NCBI RefSeq assembly: GCF_036898825.1
Contig: NZ_JARUND010000001.1
Span: 5,332,001 to 5,396,000 of the forward strand
DNA: 64,000 bases
Reading direction: 5' to 3'
Source: Streptomyces sp. B21-083
Lineage (GTDB): Bacteria > Actinomycetota > Actinomycetes > Streptomycetales > Streptomycetaceae
A program made the position numbers and the translations under genes. Of this stretch, positions 20,399-29,863 are shown one piece after another; the stretch's first letter is position 1; each line of letters opens with the position of its first letter. The notes beneath the pieces were generated by a model. The model had not been told where the DNA came from. It was given only the letters and a program-made list of their open reading frames with translations, and did no database searches.

Positions 20399-20817
20399 TC
20401 AGGAGCTGGCGATGAGGTCGAGGGTGGACTCGATGGAGTTGAGCTGGGCGACGATGTGCTTCACCCACTTGTCGCCCGGGTGGGCGGCGGCGTGCGGGGC
20501 GACGGTGCCGGTGATGAACCGGCGAAACTCGGTCAGCTTCTCCCTGACCACCGCCCGTTCGCATGCCTCCAGCACCGGCCTCTCCGCGCCGAGCTGATAG
20601 CCCGTCGCCCCGGTCCAGGTCAGCGGGGGCCATCCCTTCTCCGCGGCCAGGTCCTTCAGCGCGGCGAGCCCGGAACGGACCTGACTCGGGGACAGGTCAC
20701 TCGCGCGTACCAGCTGAGGGAACTCAAGGCCTGCGGTCTGGCCTCAAACAGCACGAACCGCAGGGTGTCCGCGTGACGTCTGGCTGCGTCGCCCCGTCGC
20801 CGTGAGGCGCGGGGCAT
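20399..20817 (-). pseudogene. RacP-like protein gene, frameshifted
   Basis: From ATG 20817 the minus strand reads MPRASRRRGDAARRHADTLR and FVLFEARPQALSS, then loses frame; one frame over it continues FPQLVRASDLSPSQVRSGLA through GDKWVKHIVAQLNSIESTLD to TGA at 20399. The span is 419 nt, not a multiple of three, consistent with a one-base deletion near 20720. The rest looks intact, with a winged-helix-like segment (DLSPSQVRSGLAALKD). It starts 2 nt after the stop of the DUF6192/RacO-like gene and would have been coupled to it. I recall such proteins being called RacP in Streptomyces; function unknown. Confidence 0.55.
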
Positions 20818-20819
20818 GC

Positions 20820-21821
20820 CTATTTGCCCTTCAACATGCGGGCGAGCTCGTCGTCCATATCAACCTTGCCCGTGTCGACCGCGGTCTCGATCCAGTTCAA
20901 GGTCGCCCGGACCCGGGCGACATTCTCATGCACGATCGTGCGCTCGTCGTCGTTGAGGGTGCGGTCGCGCAGGCCGGGGGCGGTGCGGCCGGCCGCGGCG
21001 ACGAACGAGTGGCAGGCGGTGACCAGGTCCAGGAACTCCACCGTTCGGTCGAGGTGACGCACGGCCGGGGCGACCGGGCTGGTCTCCTCGAAGTGCTCGC
21101 GGGCTTGCCGACTGCGTTCGGCCTGGGCATGGTTGGCCTGGTGGCGGGCGGTGTCGTCGCTCATCACCTTGAAGGCGACGCCCGGCCTGCGCAGCAGGCT
21201 GGTGGCGGCGGTCGTCGCGACCGTCTCGTCGCGGGTGAACTCCTCCACCACCCGGACCTTGTCCTCCAACGACACTTTGGCCGCCACCTGCGGACGCTTG
21301 AGGAAGTTCGTGGTCACCGCCGCGGCGACCTCCTCGTCCTGGGCCAGTGAATGGATCGCGGTGACCTTCTCCTGCGTCGTGATGGGAGTTTCGACCTGCT
21401 GTCCCACCCGCCGGCTGGCGTCGTCCGTATGCCACCGGGCCTTGCCGTCCGGTGGCGTCAGAATCGCAGCGAACCGCTCGTTCTCGTCCTCGATGTTCGC
21501 CAGAGCACGGTGGACGGTATAGGACGCGATCTTGGGCTGGCGGCGTTCCTTCGGCCAGCGGGAGGCCACCCACCTCGTGGTCTTCACCGTGGCGACGCTC
21601 AGTCCGATGTCGTCGGCCAGCCGCTTCATCGACTGCTCGACCGTGTACCCGGTCTCCGCGATCGGGCCGCCTCGCTGCCTCATCGGCTCGATCTCCAGGG
21701 CGCGGTCTCCGATCGTGAACTGCCCGCGTGTCAGCTGTTCGACGACGTCCCGCAGCTCGGCCACGATCTGTTCGTAGCGGGAATGGCTGACGCTTCCGAC
21801 CTTTTCGGCCACTTCCGTCAT
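20820..21821 (-). CDS. RacO/DUF6192-like protein, probable DNA-binding
   Basis: 333 residues from ATG 21821 (MTEVAEKVGSVSHSRYEQIV), with GGTGAG 8 nt upstream; an ATG at 21896 would extend it by 25 residues. It has an internal helix-turn-helix-like segment (YTVEQSMKRLADDIGLSVAT ... RWVASRWPKE) and charged helices towards the C-terminus (DTARHQANHAQAERSRQARE). I recognise it as the Streptomyces DUF6192 family, often paired with a RacP-like gene as here. Role unknown; location among transposases suggests the pair travels with mobile DNA. Confidence 0.6.
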   Translation of the reverse strand: MTEVAEKVGSVSHSRYEQIVAELRDVVEQLTRGQFTIGDRALEIEPMRQRGGPIAETGYTVEQSMKRLADDIGLSVATVKTTRWVASRWPKERRQPKIASYTVHRALANIEDENERFAAILTPPDGKARWHTDDASRRVGQQVETPITTQEKVTAIHSLAQDEEVAAAVTTNFLKRPQVAAKVSLEDKVRVVEEFTRDETVATTAATSLLRRPGVAFKVMSDDTARHQANHAQAERSRQAREHFEETSPVAPAVRHLDRTVEFLDLVTACHSFVAAAGRTAPGLRDRTLNDDERTIVHENVARVRATLNWIETAVDTGKVDMDDELARMLKGK

Positions 21822-21990
21822 GGAGTGTCTCACCACCAACTGCGGTGCCAGGCACGGCACTTCGGGCCGTGATAGGTCAGGTCCCACATCTGTCACCGAG
21901 AGTCAGACCGAAAATCCTAAGATCACAACTGATGACCGTAAATGACCGGACCCTGAACGGAGTTGGACTCAGGATGCGTTCGACCAGCGG

Positions 21991-22303
21991 TCACTGTGAC
22001 CGATCTGCGAACGGTTCCTTGCGGCGCCTCCAGGCTCTCACCACACATCGTCGTGAGCAGTACCGGGCGTCCGAGCGACGGTCGACGCCAGGCACCCACC
22101 GGGTCCCGCACTCCGGGCACTCAGCCGTGTCAGCCTCACCCTGGACGGCCGCCAGGCTTGCGCAGCCGCCGTTCCTTCCGCCACTGCCTGGACCGACATT
22201 CCGACGAGCAGAACACGGCACAGGGCCGGGCGTCCGGCCTCAGCCGTTCACCACAAGCCCGACAGATCCTGTCCCCGGCCTTCCCGGTGTCCTTGGACAC
22301 CAC
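21991..22303 (-). pseudogene. Double zinc-ribbon protein, frameshifted
   Basis: From GTG 22303 the minus strand encodes VVSKDTGKAGDRICRACGER ... FCSSECRSRQWRKERR and then stops at 22136. The overlapping frame continues CPECGTRWVPG ... ARYCSRRCVVRAWRRRKE to 21991. Each half is a CxxC...CSxxC zinc ribbon typical of small actinomycete plasmid or ICE proteins, so one gene with two ribbons probably lost frame near 22160. Either half alone could still be made. Confidence 0.4.
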
Positions 22304-22494
22304 GCCAGCGTAGGGCTCACGACTACTCAGAACTTGGGCTTAGAAACACGCACTGAGCTTGTCATTTAAGGTCTGGCGTCGAACGCGACTCGAACTTGAC
22401 CAGTGTTTCCGCAGTTCAGCGGACGCGAAGGCGGCCTTCGTCTGATCCTGTGCTCCGTCACAGAGGCAGAGGAACCAGCGCGAAGGCCGTGGTC

Positions 22495-23958
22495 GTGAGT
22501 TGGGGGAATCAGGGTGTCCTGCGGAATGCGTTCACGGAAGTGTCATGCTTCCGGGCGGAGTTGTACGCGTGTCTGACCTCGCGGGGCGACGCGCTGTTCG
22601 AGCTATGCGATGCGCTGTTGTGCACGGACGGGCCGGTGCGGACGCTGGTGGACCTGGCGCTCGCGCCGGAATACCGTCGAGGCCACGGGGCTCTCTATGG
22701 CGGCCTCAACCAGGGTCGGATCGACTTCGCCCGGCTGTGTCGTGCGCTGGCCTCGATCCCCTTACCCAGGGCGGCAGACGGTCGAATCGTGCTGGCTGCG
22801 GACGTCTCCCCATGGCTGCGGCCGGACGCCAACACCTGCCCTGACCGGTCCTTCTGCCACACCTTTGGCCGGGGCGCGGGCAAGCACCAGATGGTGCCGG
22901 GCTGGCCGTACTCGATCGTGGCCGCGCTGGAGACAGGCCGCACGTCCTGGACAGCAGTGTTGGACGCGGTCCGGCTGGAGCCCGGCGCTGATGTCGCCGT
23001 AGTGACCACCGTCCAGGTTCGCGAGGTCGTCGAGCAACTCGTCGCCGCGGGCCAGTGGAAGCCGGGCGACCCCGAAGTCCTGGTCGTCCTGGACGCCGGA
23101 TACGACGCACCCCGTATCGCCCACCTGCTCCGTGATCTGCCCGTCGAGATCCTCGCCCGGCTCCGCTCAGACCGTGTCATGCGACGGCCGGCACCGCCGC
23201 AGGTCTACGATCCCAAGGGCGGCCGACCGCCCAAGCACGGCGGAGAGTTCGTCTTCGGTGACCGAGTCACCTGGGGCACCGAGCAGGCCGTGACGACCAC
23301 GGACACCCGCCTCTACGGGAAGGCGACCGCCCAGGCGTGGGACCGGCTGCACCCGAGGCTGACCCGGCGGGCTGCCTGGCTCAACCACGACGGACCACTG
23401 CCCATCATCGAAGGCACCGTCATCCGGCTGGTCGTGGAGAAGCTGCCCAGCGGCGGGGTGAACAAGCCGGTCTGGCTGTGGTGGTCGGGCACCGGCGCCA
23501 CCACAGACGACGTGGACCGCTGCTGGCAGTCCTTCCTCCGCCGCTTCGACCTGGAGCACACATTCCGTCTGTTCAAGCAGACACTCGGGTGGACGAAGCC
23601 TCAGCTTCGCAGTCCGGAGGCGGCTGACCGGTGGACCTGGCTGGTGATCGCCGCCTATGCCCAGCTCCGACTCGCCCGTCCGCTCGCTGCAGACCTGCGG
23701 CGGCCCTGGGAGAAGCCGGCCGAACCGAACAGACTCACACCCGCCCGCGTTCGGCGAGGGTTCAGGCACCTCCGTACGAAGACCGGCTCTCCAGCCGGTG
23801 CGCCCAAACCGACGCGCCCCGGTCCCGGGCGGCCAGCCGGCTCGAAGAACCGCCTCCCGGCCATCCGCCACGATGTGGGCCGGGTCCTCGCCACGGGCGA
23901 GGCCTATACTCGCCCGTCCCACCACAAGAGAGGGACGAAGCCTCGGCGAACTGCATAA
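22495..23958 (+). CDS. DDE transposase of an IS701-like (NF041680-type) element
   Basis: About 487 residues from GTG 22495 (the frame is open up to a TTG at 22396). Candidate catalytic acids: Asp in IVLAADVSPWLRPDANTCPD, Asp in VLVVLDAGYDAPRI and Glu in RRFDLEHTFRLFKQTLGW, the last being the IS4/IS701-like YREK-type region. The basic C-terminus (GRPAGSKNRLP, HHKRGTKPRRTA) fits DNA binding. Unlike the IS5 copy nearby, the frame is uninterrupted, so the element could be active. Exact ends and target duplications were not found. Confidence 0.8.
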   Translation: MSWGNQGVLRNAFTEVSCFRAELYACLTSRGDALFELCDALLCTDGPVRTLVDLALAPEYRRGHGALYGGLNQGRIDFARLCRALASIPLPRAADGRIVLAADVSPWLRPDANTCPDRSFCHTFGRGAGKHQMVPGWPYSIVAALETGRTSWTAVLDAVRLEPGADVAVVTTVQVREVVEQLVAAGQWKPGDPEVLVVLDAGYDAPRIAHLLRDLPVEILARLRSDRVMRRPAPPQVYDPKGGRPPKHGGEFVFGDRVTWGTEQAVTTTDTRLYGKATAQAWDRLHPRLTRRAAWLNHDGPLPIIEGTVIRLVVEKLPSGGVNKPVWLWWSGTGATTDDVDRCWQSFLRRFDLEHTFRLFKQTLGWTKPQLRSPEAADRWTWLVIAAYAQLRLARPLAADLRRPWEKPAEPNRLTPARVRRGFRHLRTKTGSPAGAPKPTRPGPGRPAGSKNRLPAIRHDVGRVLATGEAYTRPSHHKRGTKPRRTA

Positions 23959-24010
23959 AGCAGCAGCTCAGAGCGCAGGTGAGACGTCGGCAGGCTTTCT
24001 TCTCGGCAGA

Positions 24011-24496
24011 ATGAGCCACATGGCCGTAGACAAGGACGCAGCATTCAGACTGCCGCGAGGCGCCACAGGCTTCTTCCAGCCGAAGGACGGGCCGCTACCG
24101 GAAACCGACCAGCGGACGTTCCGGGCAGCGCTGTATGCAGCCGCCCGGGCAGCCAAAGGCCATGTGGGCGAGATAGAGGAACAGACGTACCCCCGTACGT
24201 TTCACACTGCAACGGTCTTCAAGGGCACAGGCGAGTACGTCATCCTGTGTCACGCCTACCACCCCTGGATCGCATTCGCTCAGGAACGCCGGGACTGGTA
24301 CACCGAGGAGTTCCTCGCACCGCCACCGTGGGCCCATGCCTTTACCGACCTGGGGTTTGTAGTGCTTGACCGCGCGCAGCTCACTCTGGCGCTCTCGGAC
24401 ATCGACACCTCGGCCCTAACCCAGGGCGAATGGCGCGAAGTTCGCTTCTACGGCATCACCACCTTGGGCGGAGTGCTCTTCAACGCGTGGGACTGA
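24011..24496 (+). CDS. Hypothetical protein, 161 residues
   Basis: Starts MSHMAVDKDAAFRLPRGATG at ATG 24011 (ATG 24020 is an alternative). It has a helix FRAALYAAARAAKGHVGEIE followed by strands and aromatic motifs (YVILCHAYHPWIAFA, WAHAFTDLGFVVLD, FYGITTLGGVLFNAWD), a compact alpha/beta protein with no membrane segment. The shape recalls small immunity-type proteins, but I do not recognise a family. It lies directly behind the transposase and may have moved with it. Confidence 0.6.
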   Translation: MSHMAVDKDAAFRLPRGATGFFQPKDGPLPETDQRTFRAALYAAARAAKGHVGEIEEQTYPRTFHTATVFKGTGEYVILCHAYHPWIAFAQERRDWYTEEFLAPPPWAHAFTDLGFVVLDRAQLTLALSDIDTSALTQGEWREVRFYGITTLGGVLFNAWD

Positions 24497-24565
24497 CGTC
24501 CAAGCAGGACCTCGGCGCTGGACGATAAATGTCAAGCTGAGACCGACTCACGGAAGGCTGGCGCC

Positions 24566-25129
24566 ATGCGGAAACTGATTTACGCCATGAACCTCTCCCT
24601 GGACGGCTACATCGCCGCGCCCGGCGACGACATCGGCTGGAGCGCGCCGAGCGACGAGCTGTTCCAGTTCTGGTCCGACCAGTTGCAGGTGACGGGCCTG
24701 TCGCTGTACGGGGGCAAGCTGTGGCGGACGATGAGCTCCCACTGGCCGACCGCCGACCAGCAGCCGGGCGCCACCCCGGCGGAGACCGAGTTCGCGCGCC
24801 GCTGGCGGGACATGTCGAAGGTGGTGTTCTCCTCGACGGTCGACAAGGTCGACTGGAACACCCGCCTGGTCACCGGCGACGCGGTCGCCGAGATCACCCG
24901 GCTCAAGGCCGAGGACGGCGGCCCGATGGCCATCGGCGGCGCGACGCTCGCCGGGGCGGCCATGCGGGCCGGGCTGATCGACGAGTACGTACTGGCCACG
25001 GCGCCGGTCCTGGTGGGCGGCGGCACGCCGTTCTTCAGCGTGCTGGACAGCTGGGTGAACCTGAACCTGGTGGAGACGCGGACGCTTCCCGGCGGCGTGA
25101 TCCTGACCAGGTACGAGACGAGGCACTGA
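24566..25129 (+). CDS. Dihydrofolate-reductase-like (RibD C-terminal) protein
   Basis: 187 residues beginning MRKLIYAMNLSLDGYIAAPG, the standard opening of the RibD-C/DHFR-like family, followed by TGLSLYGGKLWRTM, VVFSSTVDKVDWNTRLV, GGPMAIGGATLAGAAMRAGL and LVGGGTPFF. Proteins of this fold bind NADPH; most stand-alone copies have no assigned substrate. A single gene by spacing. Confidence 0.82.
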   Translation: MRKLIYAMNLSLDGYIAAPGDDIGWSAPSDELFQFWSDQLQVTGLSLYGGKLWRTMSSHWPTADQQPGATPAETEFARRWRDMSKVVFSSTVDKVDWNTRLVTGDAVAEITRLKAEDGGPMAIGGATLAGAAMRAGLIDEYVLATAPVLVGGGTPFFSVLDSWVNLNLVETRTLPGGVILTRYETRH

Positions 25130-25298
25130 GCGCCGGCCACACGGCTCGACCGCCTGCCGGGTCCCCGCGACCGCGAACGCCACCACCGACTTTTCCGCGT
25201 TGGGCCAGTTCCGCGCCGGCCGTCACCGGGTCGCCGGTTTCATCGCCCCAACAAGACAGCGGAGCGGGATCGCTGACGAGACGTCTGGCCGACGGCGT

Positions 25299-25676
25299 CT
25301 ACGGGTGCGTGTCCGTGACCGCGATGACCTCGTCGAGGTGGTCCAGGGCGGCCTGGAGGTCGTCGATCTTGGCCTGGATGCGCTCGCGCTCGGCTCGCAG
25401 CATGGCTCGTTGCTCGGCGTCGGTGTGCCCGGAGTCCCAGCACGGCAGGAGTTCGCTGATCCTTCGGCTGGTGAGGCCGGCGGCGAACATCTGCTGGAAG
25501 AAGCGGATCAGGGGGACCGCGTCCTGCCGGTACAGGCGCTGGCCGGACGGGCTGCGCTGCGCGATGAGCAGCCCTTGCTGCTCGTAGTAGCGCACGGCGC
25601 GCACTGAGACGCCGGCACCTCGTGCCGCCTCGCCGATGCGGATCAACCGCTCGGCTGCGGCCCCTGTGACAGTCAT
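25299..25676 (-). CDS. MerR-family transcriptional regulator
   Basis: About 125 residues from ATG 25676. The N-terminal winged helix RIGEAARGAGVSVRAVRYYE followed by GLLIAQRSPSGQRLY is diagnostic of MerR, then a dimerisation coiled coil (RAMLRAERERIQAKIDDLQA). There is no cysteine set for metal binding at the C-terminus, so an organic or redox signal is more likely. It diverges from an SDR gene with a perfect 16-bp palindrome between them, its probable operator. Confidence 0.87.
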   Translation of the reverse strand: MTVTGAAAERLIRIGEAARGAGVSVRAVRYYEQQGLLIAQRSPSGQRLYRQDAVPLIRFFQQMFAAGLTSRRISELLPCWDSGHTDAEQRAMLRAERERIQAKIDDLQAALDHLDEVIAVTDTHP

Positions 25677-25720
25677 GGTGATTCCTCTCACCCCTGGCTC
25701 CGAGGACCCAGCACTTGCCT

Positions 25721-25736
25721 CTGACGCTAGCGTCAG
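25721..25736. promoter_or_regulatory. Perfect palindrome CTGACGCTAGCGTCAG, MerR operator
   Basis: A perfect 16-bp palindrome in the 77-bp gap between the divergent MerR and SDR starts. A TTGCCT box lies just left and TTTAGC just right, consistent with the long-spacer promoters that MerR proteins untwist on activation. It is 18 bp from the SDR start, so it likely lies in the SDR promoter. Confidence 0.65.
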
Positions 25737-25753
25737 GTTTTAGCGTACCGGCC

Positions 25754-26482
25754 ATGGATATCAACAACTCCGTCGCCCTTGTCACCGGAGCCAACCGCGG
25801 CCTGGGCCGCGCCTTCGCCCAGCGCCTGCTCGAACGGGGCGCCCGCAAGGTCTACGCGACGGCCCGCCGACCGGAGACCGTGGACCTGCCCGGGGTCGAG
25901 GTGCTGCCCCTCGACATCACCGATCCCGCATCCGTGAGGGCCGCGGCCGAGGCCGCCCCGGACGTCTCGCTGCTCGTCAACAACGCGGGAATCAGCACGG
26001 GGACCGACCTGGTGACCGGTTCGCTGGACGCGGTGCGGCACGAGCTGGAGACCAACATGTTCGGCCACCTGGGAATGATCCAGGAGTTCGCGCCGACACT
26101 CGCCAGGAACGGCGGGGGCGCGATCGTCAACGTCCTCTCCGCCATGTCGTGGTTCGGGGGCAAGGGCGCCAATGCCTACCACCTGACCAAGGCCGCCGCG
26201 TGGGCCATGACCAACGGCGTCCGCCTGGAGCTCGCCGAGCAGGGCACGCTCGTCACAGCGGTACACCTCGGCCTGGCCGACACCGACATGGCCGCGGGCT
26301 GGCCCGTGGACAAGATCGCACCGTCGGACCTGGCCGACGCGGCACTCGACGGTGTCGAGGCGGGCTCCGCCGAGGTCCTCGCCGACCAGTGGAGTCGGGA
26401 CGTCAAGTCCCGTCTGCCGCTGACGCCGGAAGAGTTCAACGCGGCGATGGACCGCGCCCTGGTGGCGCTGATGACGGGCTGA
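25754..26482 (+). CDS. Short-chain dehydrogenase under MerR control
   Basis: 242 residues from ATG 25754 (MDINNSVALVTGANRGLGRA). TGANRGLG is the dinucleotide site, NNAG is present (LLVNNAGIST), the catalytic Ser lies in NVLSAMSWF and the YxxxK motif in NAYHLTKAAA. MerR-linked SDRs of this sort are usually induced by small toxic organics, but the substrate here is unknown. Confidence 0.87.
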   Translation: MDINNSVALVTGANRGLGRAFAQRLLERGARKVYATARRPETVDLPGVEVLPLDITDPASVRAAAEAAPDVSLLVNNAGISTGTDLVTGSLDAVRHELETNMFGHLGMIQEFAPTLARNGGGAIVNVLSAMSWFGGKGANAYHLTKAAAWAMTNGVRLELAEQGTLVTAVHLGLADTDMAAGWPVDKIAPSDLADAALDGVEAGSAEVLADQWSRDVKSRLPLTPEEFNAAMDRALVALMTG

Positions 26483-26944
26483 GGGCCTCCCGGACCGCAC
26501 GGGCTTCGGTCGGCTGCTTCTCCAACGGCCTCGCGAACTCCTCTGCTTGAGGTTGAAACTCGTGGTGTCGTGTCGCTGAGCAGGCGGATCCGACGGTCAG
26601 GCCGGTCGCGGCGGCCTCTGCAACGCGCGTCTACGGCAACATGATCAGCGGGCGTGCCCGGGCCCGCAACGATCGCTGACGGCGGGCGGCGCCCCTGGCG
26701 GCGCGACTCGCACACCGCAAACCTCCGAGCGCCCGCCCATACGGCCATCGCCGCTCGTCACCCCGCGTCGCTTGACCGCACCCACGCCGAGACATCCGAA
26801 CGGCGCCGACGACCACCGCCCGCCTCGGACGAGCGGCGCCGGCGCCGACACCGTGACGCTTTCGGGGCGCGCCTGCCGCTCCGGATCCAGGAGTTCGGCA
26901 AGACGTCACCGTGATCGGCCGTACGTTTTCCGCGCTGCCGTCGG
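26483..26944. other. Gap without a recognisable gene
   Basis: Short frames on both strands have no family features, no good ribosome sites and Arg/Pro-rich content typical of non-coding high-GC DNA. Nothing further is seen. Confidence 0.5.
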
Positions 26945-27511
26945 TCAGTGCTGTGAGGCGCTGCCCATCTCCGCGGTGAAGACCACGGGATCGCTGTCGA
27001 ACCCTCGGACCATCTCGTGAAACTCCCACGCTCCGGAGGTGTCGCGGACGAACTCGGCGACGGTCGTGGCGGTGGATCCGGCGACCTGCGCGAAGTCGTC
27101 CTTCAGCAGTTCCTTGTACCCCTCGACGACCAGCACTCCGGCATTCGACATGTCGCCGAAGGTCATGGGGCCGCTGTTCTGGTGGATGGCCACGCCCACA
27201 ACCACCCGCGCGAAGGAGGACGCGAGGCGATCAAGTTCCAGCGTCATCACTTCGACATAGCCGAACCCCTGACCGGTCTGGCTGTGCCGACTCATGTTGA
27301 TGGTGCCGTCCGGTGAGCGGCTGTCGAAGTGGACGACGTACACCGGTCGCCCGTAGGGGGCGTCCGCCGAGTAAGTGGTGGCGATGATGTCGAGATGACG
27401 AGGCGGCTGATCCCAGGGACTCGGGTCCCACTTGAGCCGTACCTCGGCCTTCCCCACTCCCCGGCTGTCGCTGCTCACCGGATTACCGCCTCCCCCGTAT
27501 CGAGTCATCAC
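26945..27511 (-). CDS. TerD-family (tellurium-resistance-like) protein
   Basis: 188 residues starting MMTRYGGGGNPVSSDS. The centre carries TerD features: EVRLKWDPSP, LDIIATTYSAD, the acidic loop before INMSRHSQTGQGFGYVEVM, LDRLASSFARVVVGVAIHQN and FGDMSNAGVLVVEGYKELLKDDF. TerD proteins bind calcium and are linked to tellurite, phage and stress responses. It stands alone without terABC partners, so tellurite resistance itself is not implied. Confidence 0.72.
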   Translation of the reverse strand: MMTRYGGGGNPVSSDSRGVGKAEVRLKWDPSPWDQPPRHLDIIATTYSADAPYGRPVYVVHFDSRSPDGTINMSRHSQTGQGFGYVEVMTLELDRLASSFARVVVGVAIHQNSGPMTFGDMSNAGVLVVEGYKELLKDDFAQVAGSTATTVAEFVRDTSGAWEFHEMVRGFDSDPVVFTAEMGSASQH

Positions 27512-27938
27512 GGGGTGGTCCCCGCATGGTCAAGTATGGCTCTTGGTGCCGCTGTTGAAGCAAAGACGCCGGCTCGCCCCGTCGGCCGGTGGGGGACATG
27601 TACCTCCGTGATCCTCATGTGTCCCGGCGTGGGTTCGCCAGGACGACGCCGCCGGGGCGAGTGCGGTAAGTGGCCACCCGGCTGCCGTTGGCACCGGAGT
27701 GTGTGGTGAGCGGATGTTGAGGGTCACCGGCATGCAGGCCGTAGGAAAGACTGCCGGGAACCGGCAATGCGTAGGCGGGACTCGGCCTGGCAGCATTGAC
27801 CGAGGGGGCCGCGACCGTTGGTTTCATTGCCGAGCATCGGCATGTGTCCGCAAGGGGCAGCAGGGGTCGTGTGCCGCCGGACCGGCTGACGCGCGCATTG
27901 GCTGGAAGGACCGCCGGGCCGCGCTGTTCGAGACCGGG
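27512..27938. other. Gap without a recognisable gene
   Basis: Two convergent genes end and begin around it. The short frames inside show no domain or start signal that I can support. Confidence 0.5.
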
Positions 27939-29456
27939 CTAGGCACGGCAGGTGAGGTCGTGGCTGGGCAGACGGCCTGTGACCAGGTAGGTGTTGACCG
28001 CGTCGCTGGCGCAGGCGGGGGTGGCGGGGATGCCGTACACGCCGTGATCCCGTCCGCCCTGGACCAGGACGAGGCGTGAGCCGCGCAAGGCGCGGTGCAT
28101 GGCCTGGCCGCTTGCCGCCGGTGTCTGGGAATCCCACTGGTTCTGCAGGATGAGAGCGCCTCCCGTGTTGTCGACACGTGTGGCCGGTTCGGCGCCGCGC
28201 GGCCAGAAGGCGCAGGGCGTGATGTTCGAGGTGAAGTCCCCGTAGAGGGGGAGGCGAGCACCGTCGCGTATGGCGTCGTGCCGGTAGCGGGCCGGGTCGC
28301 GAGGCCATGAGGCGGAGTTGTCGGCGCAGACGACCGCCCAGTGCAGTGCCTGGAAGTTGGCGTCGAAGGGGTCCGCAGGTTCGTCGGACGGCTGCGGATC
28401 CGGGCGGGTGGCCCGGGCGTTGCGGAGGCTGACGACGTCGCGTGCGGCCTGATAGGGGTCGAAGAAGAACATCGGCCGCAGCGACTCGCGGATGTCGGCA
28501 CCGGTGACGGCCCGGTCCTCGAAGTCGAAGTCGCTGCCGTTGTACTTGAGCGGCGTGCTGTCGGCGCGGGCGAGCAGCCGGAAGAACGCGGCGCGGACCT
28601 CTGCGGGAGTGTCACCGAGGTGGTACGTGCGGTCCCGGCCGGCGACCAGACGGGTCCAGTCCCGGAACGCAGGCTCGACGCCCTCGGCCATGGCCTGGTA
28701 CGTGCCCCGGCCGAAGCGGTTCGGGTCCACTGAACTGTCGAGGACGACGCGGTCTCTGCGGGCCGGAAACATCTGGGTGTAGACGGCGCCGAGGTAGGTG
28801 CCGTAGGACACGCCCAGGTACGAGATCCGCTTCTCACCCAGGACGGCACGGATGACGTCCATGTCCCGTGCGGTGTTCCGGGTGGTGAGATACGGCAGGC
28901 GGGCGCGGTCCCGGGCGACGCACTTCGCGGCGAAGCCGCGGGCGATGGCGGTGGTCCGGCCGAAGGACGCCGGCCGGTACGCACGCGGCCAGTCCAGCTC
29001 GTTCGTGGTGAGGCCGCAGTTCAGGGGGCTGCTTGCGCCCGTACCGCGCGGATCGAAGCCCACGAGGTCGTACCGGTCCCGGACGCTCTTTGGCATGACC
29101 TCCTTGTACGTCAAGGGATTCCCCAGCCCTCCGGTGCCCGGCCCTCCCGGGTTGGACAGCAGCACACCACGCCGCTTACCGGGCACGCTGGTGCGCAGCC
29201 GGGAGATCTCCATGCGCAGCGTGGGTCCGGCGGGCCGCGTGTAGTCGAGCGGCATTTTGAGGGTCGCGCACCGTAGGCCGGCGGGGTACTCCCCGGCGGT
29301 GCCGCAGCGGTGCCATGCGGGGCGTTGGTCGTAGTAACGGTCGAGGGCGGGGGCCGGGGAACGGCCGATTTCGACGGCTGTCGCCTGGGCAGTGGGCATG
29401 CACAAGCTGACGATCAGTCCGGCCGCGACGAGGGCGGCCTTGCGTGCGGTAAGCAT
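27939..29456 (-). CDS. Secreted S33-family tripeptidyl aminopeptidase (alpha/beta hydrolase)
   Basis: 505 residues from ATG 29456, with a signal peptide MLTARKAALVAAGLIVSLCM ending near AQATA. The alpha/beta-hydrolase core has VLLSNPGGPGTGG (oxyanion), LVGFDPRGTGAS, the nucleophile in YLGVSYGTYLGAVY, the Asp in LQNQWDSQTP and the His in GGRDHGVYG. C-terminal Cys residues and the TAP-like cap region match Streptomyces tripeptidyl aminopeptidases that trim secreted proteins. An upstream open extension lacks signal-peptide character and is probably not translated. Confidence 0.85.
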   Translation of the reverse strand: MLTARKAALVAAGLIVSLCMPTAQATAVEIGRSPAPALDRYYDQRPAWHRCGTAGEYPAGLRCATLKMPLDYTRPAGPTLRMEISRLRTSVPGKRRGVLLSNPGGPGTGGLGNPLTYKEVMPKSVRDRYDLVGFDPRGTGASSPLNCGLTTNELDWPRAYRPASFGRTTAIARGFAAKCVARDRARLPYLTTRNTARDMDVIRAVLGEKRISYLGVSYGTYLGAVYTQMFPARRDRVVLDSSVDPNRFGRGTYQAMAEGVEPAFRDWTRLVAGRDRTYHLGDTPAEVRAAFFRLLARADSTPLKYNGSDFDFEDRAVTGADIRESLRPMFFFDPYQAARDVVSLRNARATRPDPQPSDEPADPFDANFQALHWAVVCADNSASWPRDPARYRHDAIRDGARLPLYGDFTSNITPCAFWPRGAEPATRVDNTGGALILQNQWDSQTPAASGQAMHRALRGSRLVLVQGGRDHGVYGIPATPACASDAVNTYLVTGRLPSHDLTCRA

Positions 29457-29863
29457 GACAAGGACTCTGCTCCAGCACCCGACCGCCCCGCCTCGGCCGA
29501 ACGGCCAGAAACGAAGGCGATCGCCGGGGCCCTCGGCCGAAAGGCCGATGGACGCAAGTGCCCTTCGGCATACGAAGTCTGACCGTACGTACGTGGGTAC
29601 GCACGCACGTGGGTGGAGTCGGAGGCGACCCGGGTCGAGCCCCGGCCCACAGGTAGTGCACCCGGCGAGCGTCACCCTCGGAGCTGACGCAGCGGCATAC
29701 CTGAGGCTCGGGAAGCCGGGTTGGACATCAGACCCAGGCGGTCGGTATTTCGGCTGACCCGCGGGGAACGGTGCGAACCGGACGATGAGGGAGCACCCCA
29801 CCAGGTGCGGTCCGGAGCCGTGCGCCGCGCTGTCCGCGCCTCCGACGGGAGCAAGACTTCCTG

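Noticed and set aside
29620..29700. Possible tRNA near GGGTCGAGCCCCGG
   Set aside because: The T arm lacks the conserved TTC and no cloverleaf or anticodon arm can be drawn.
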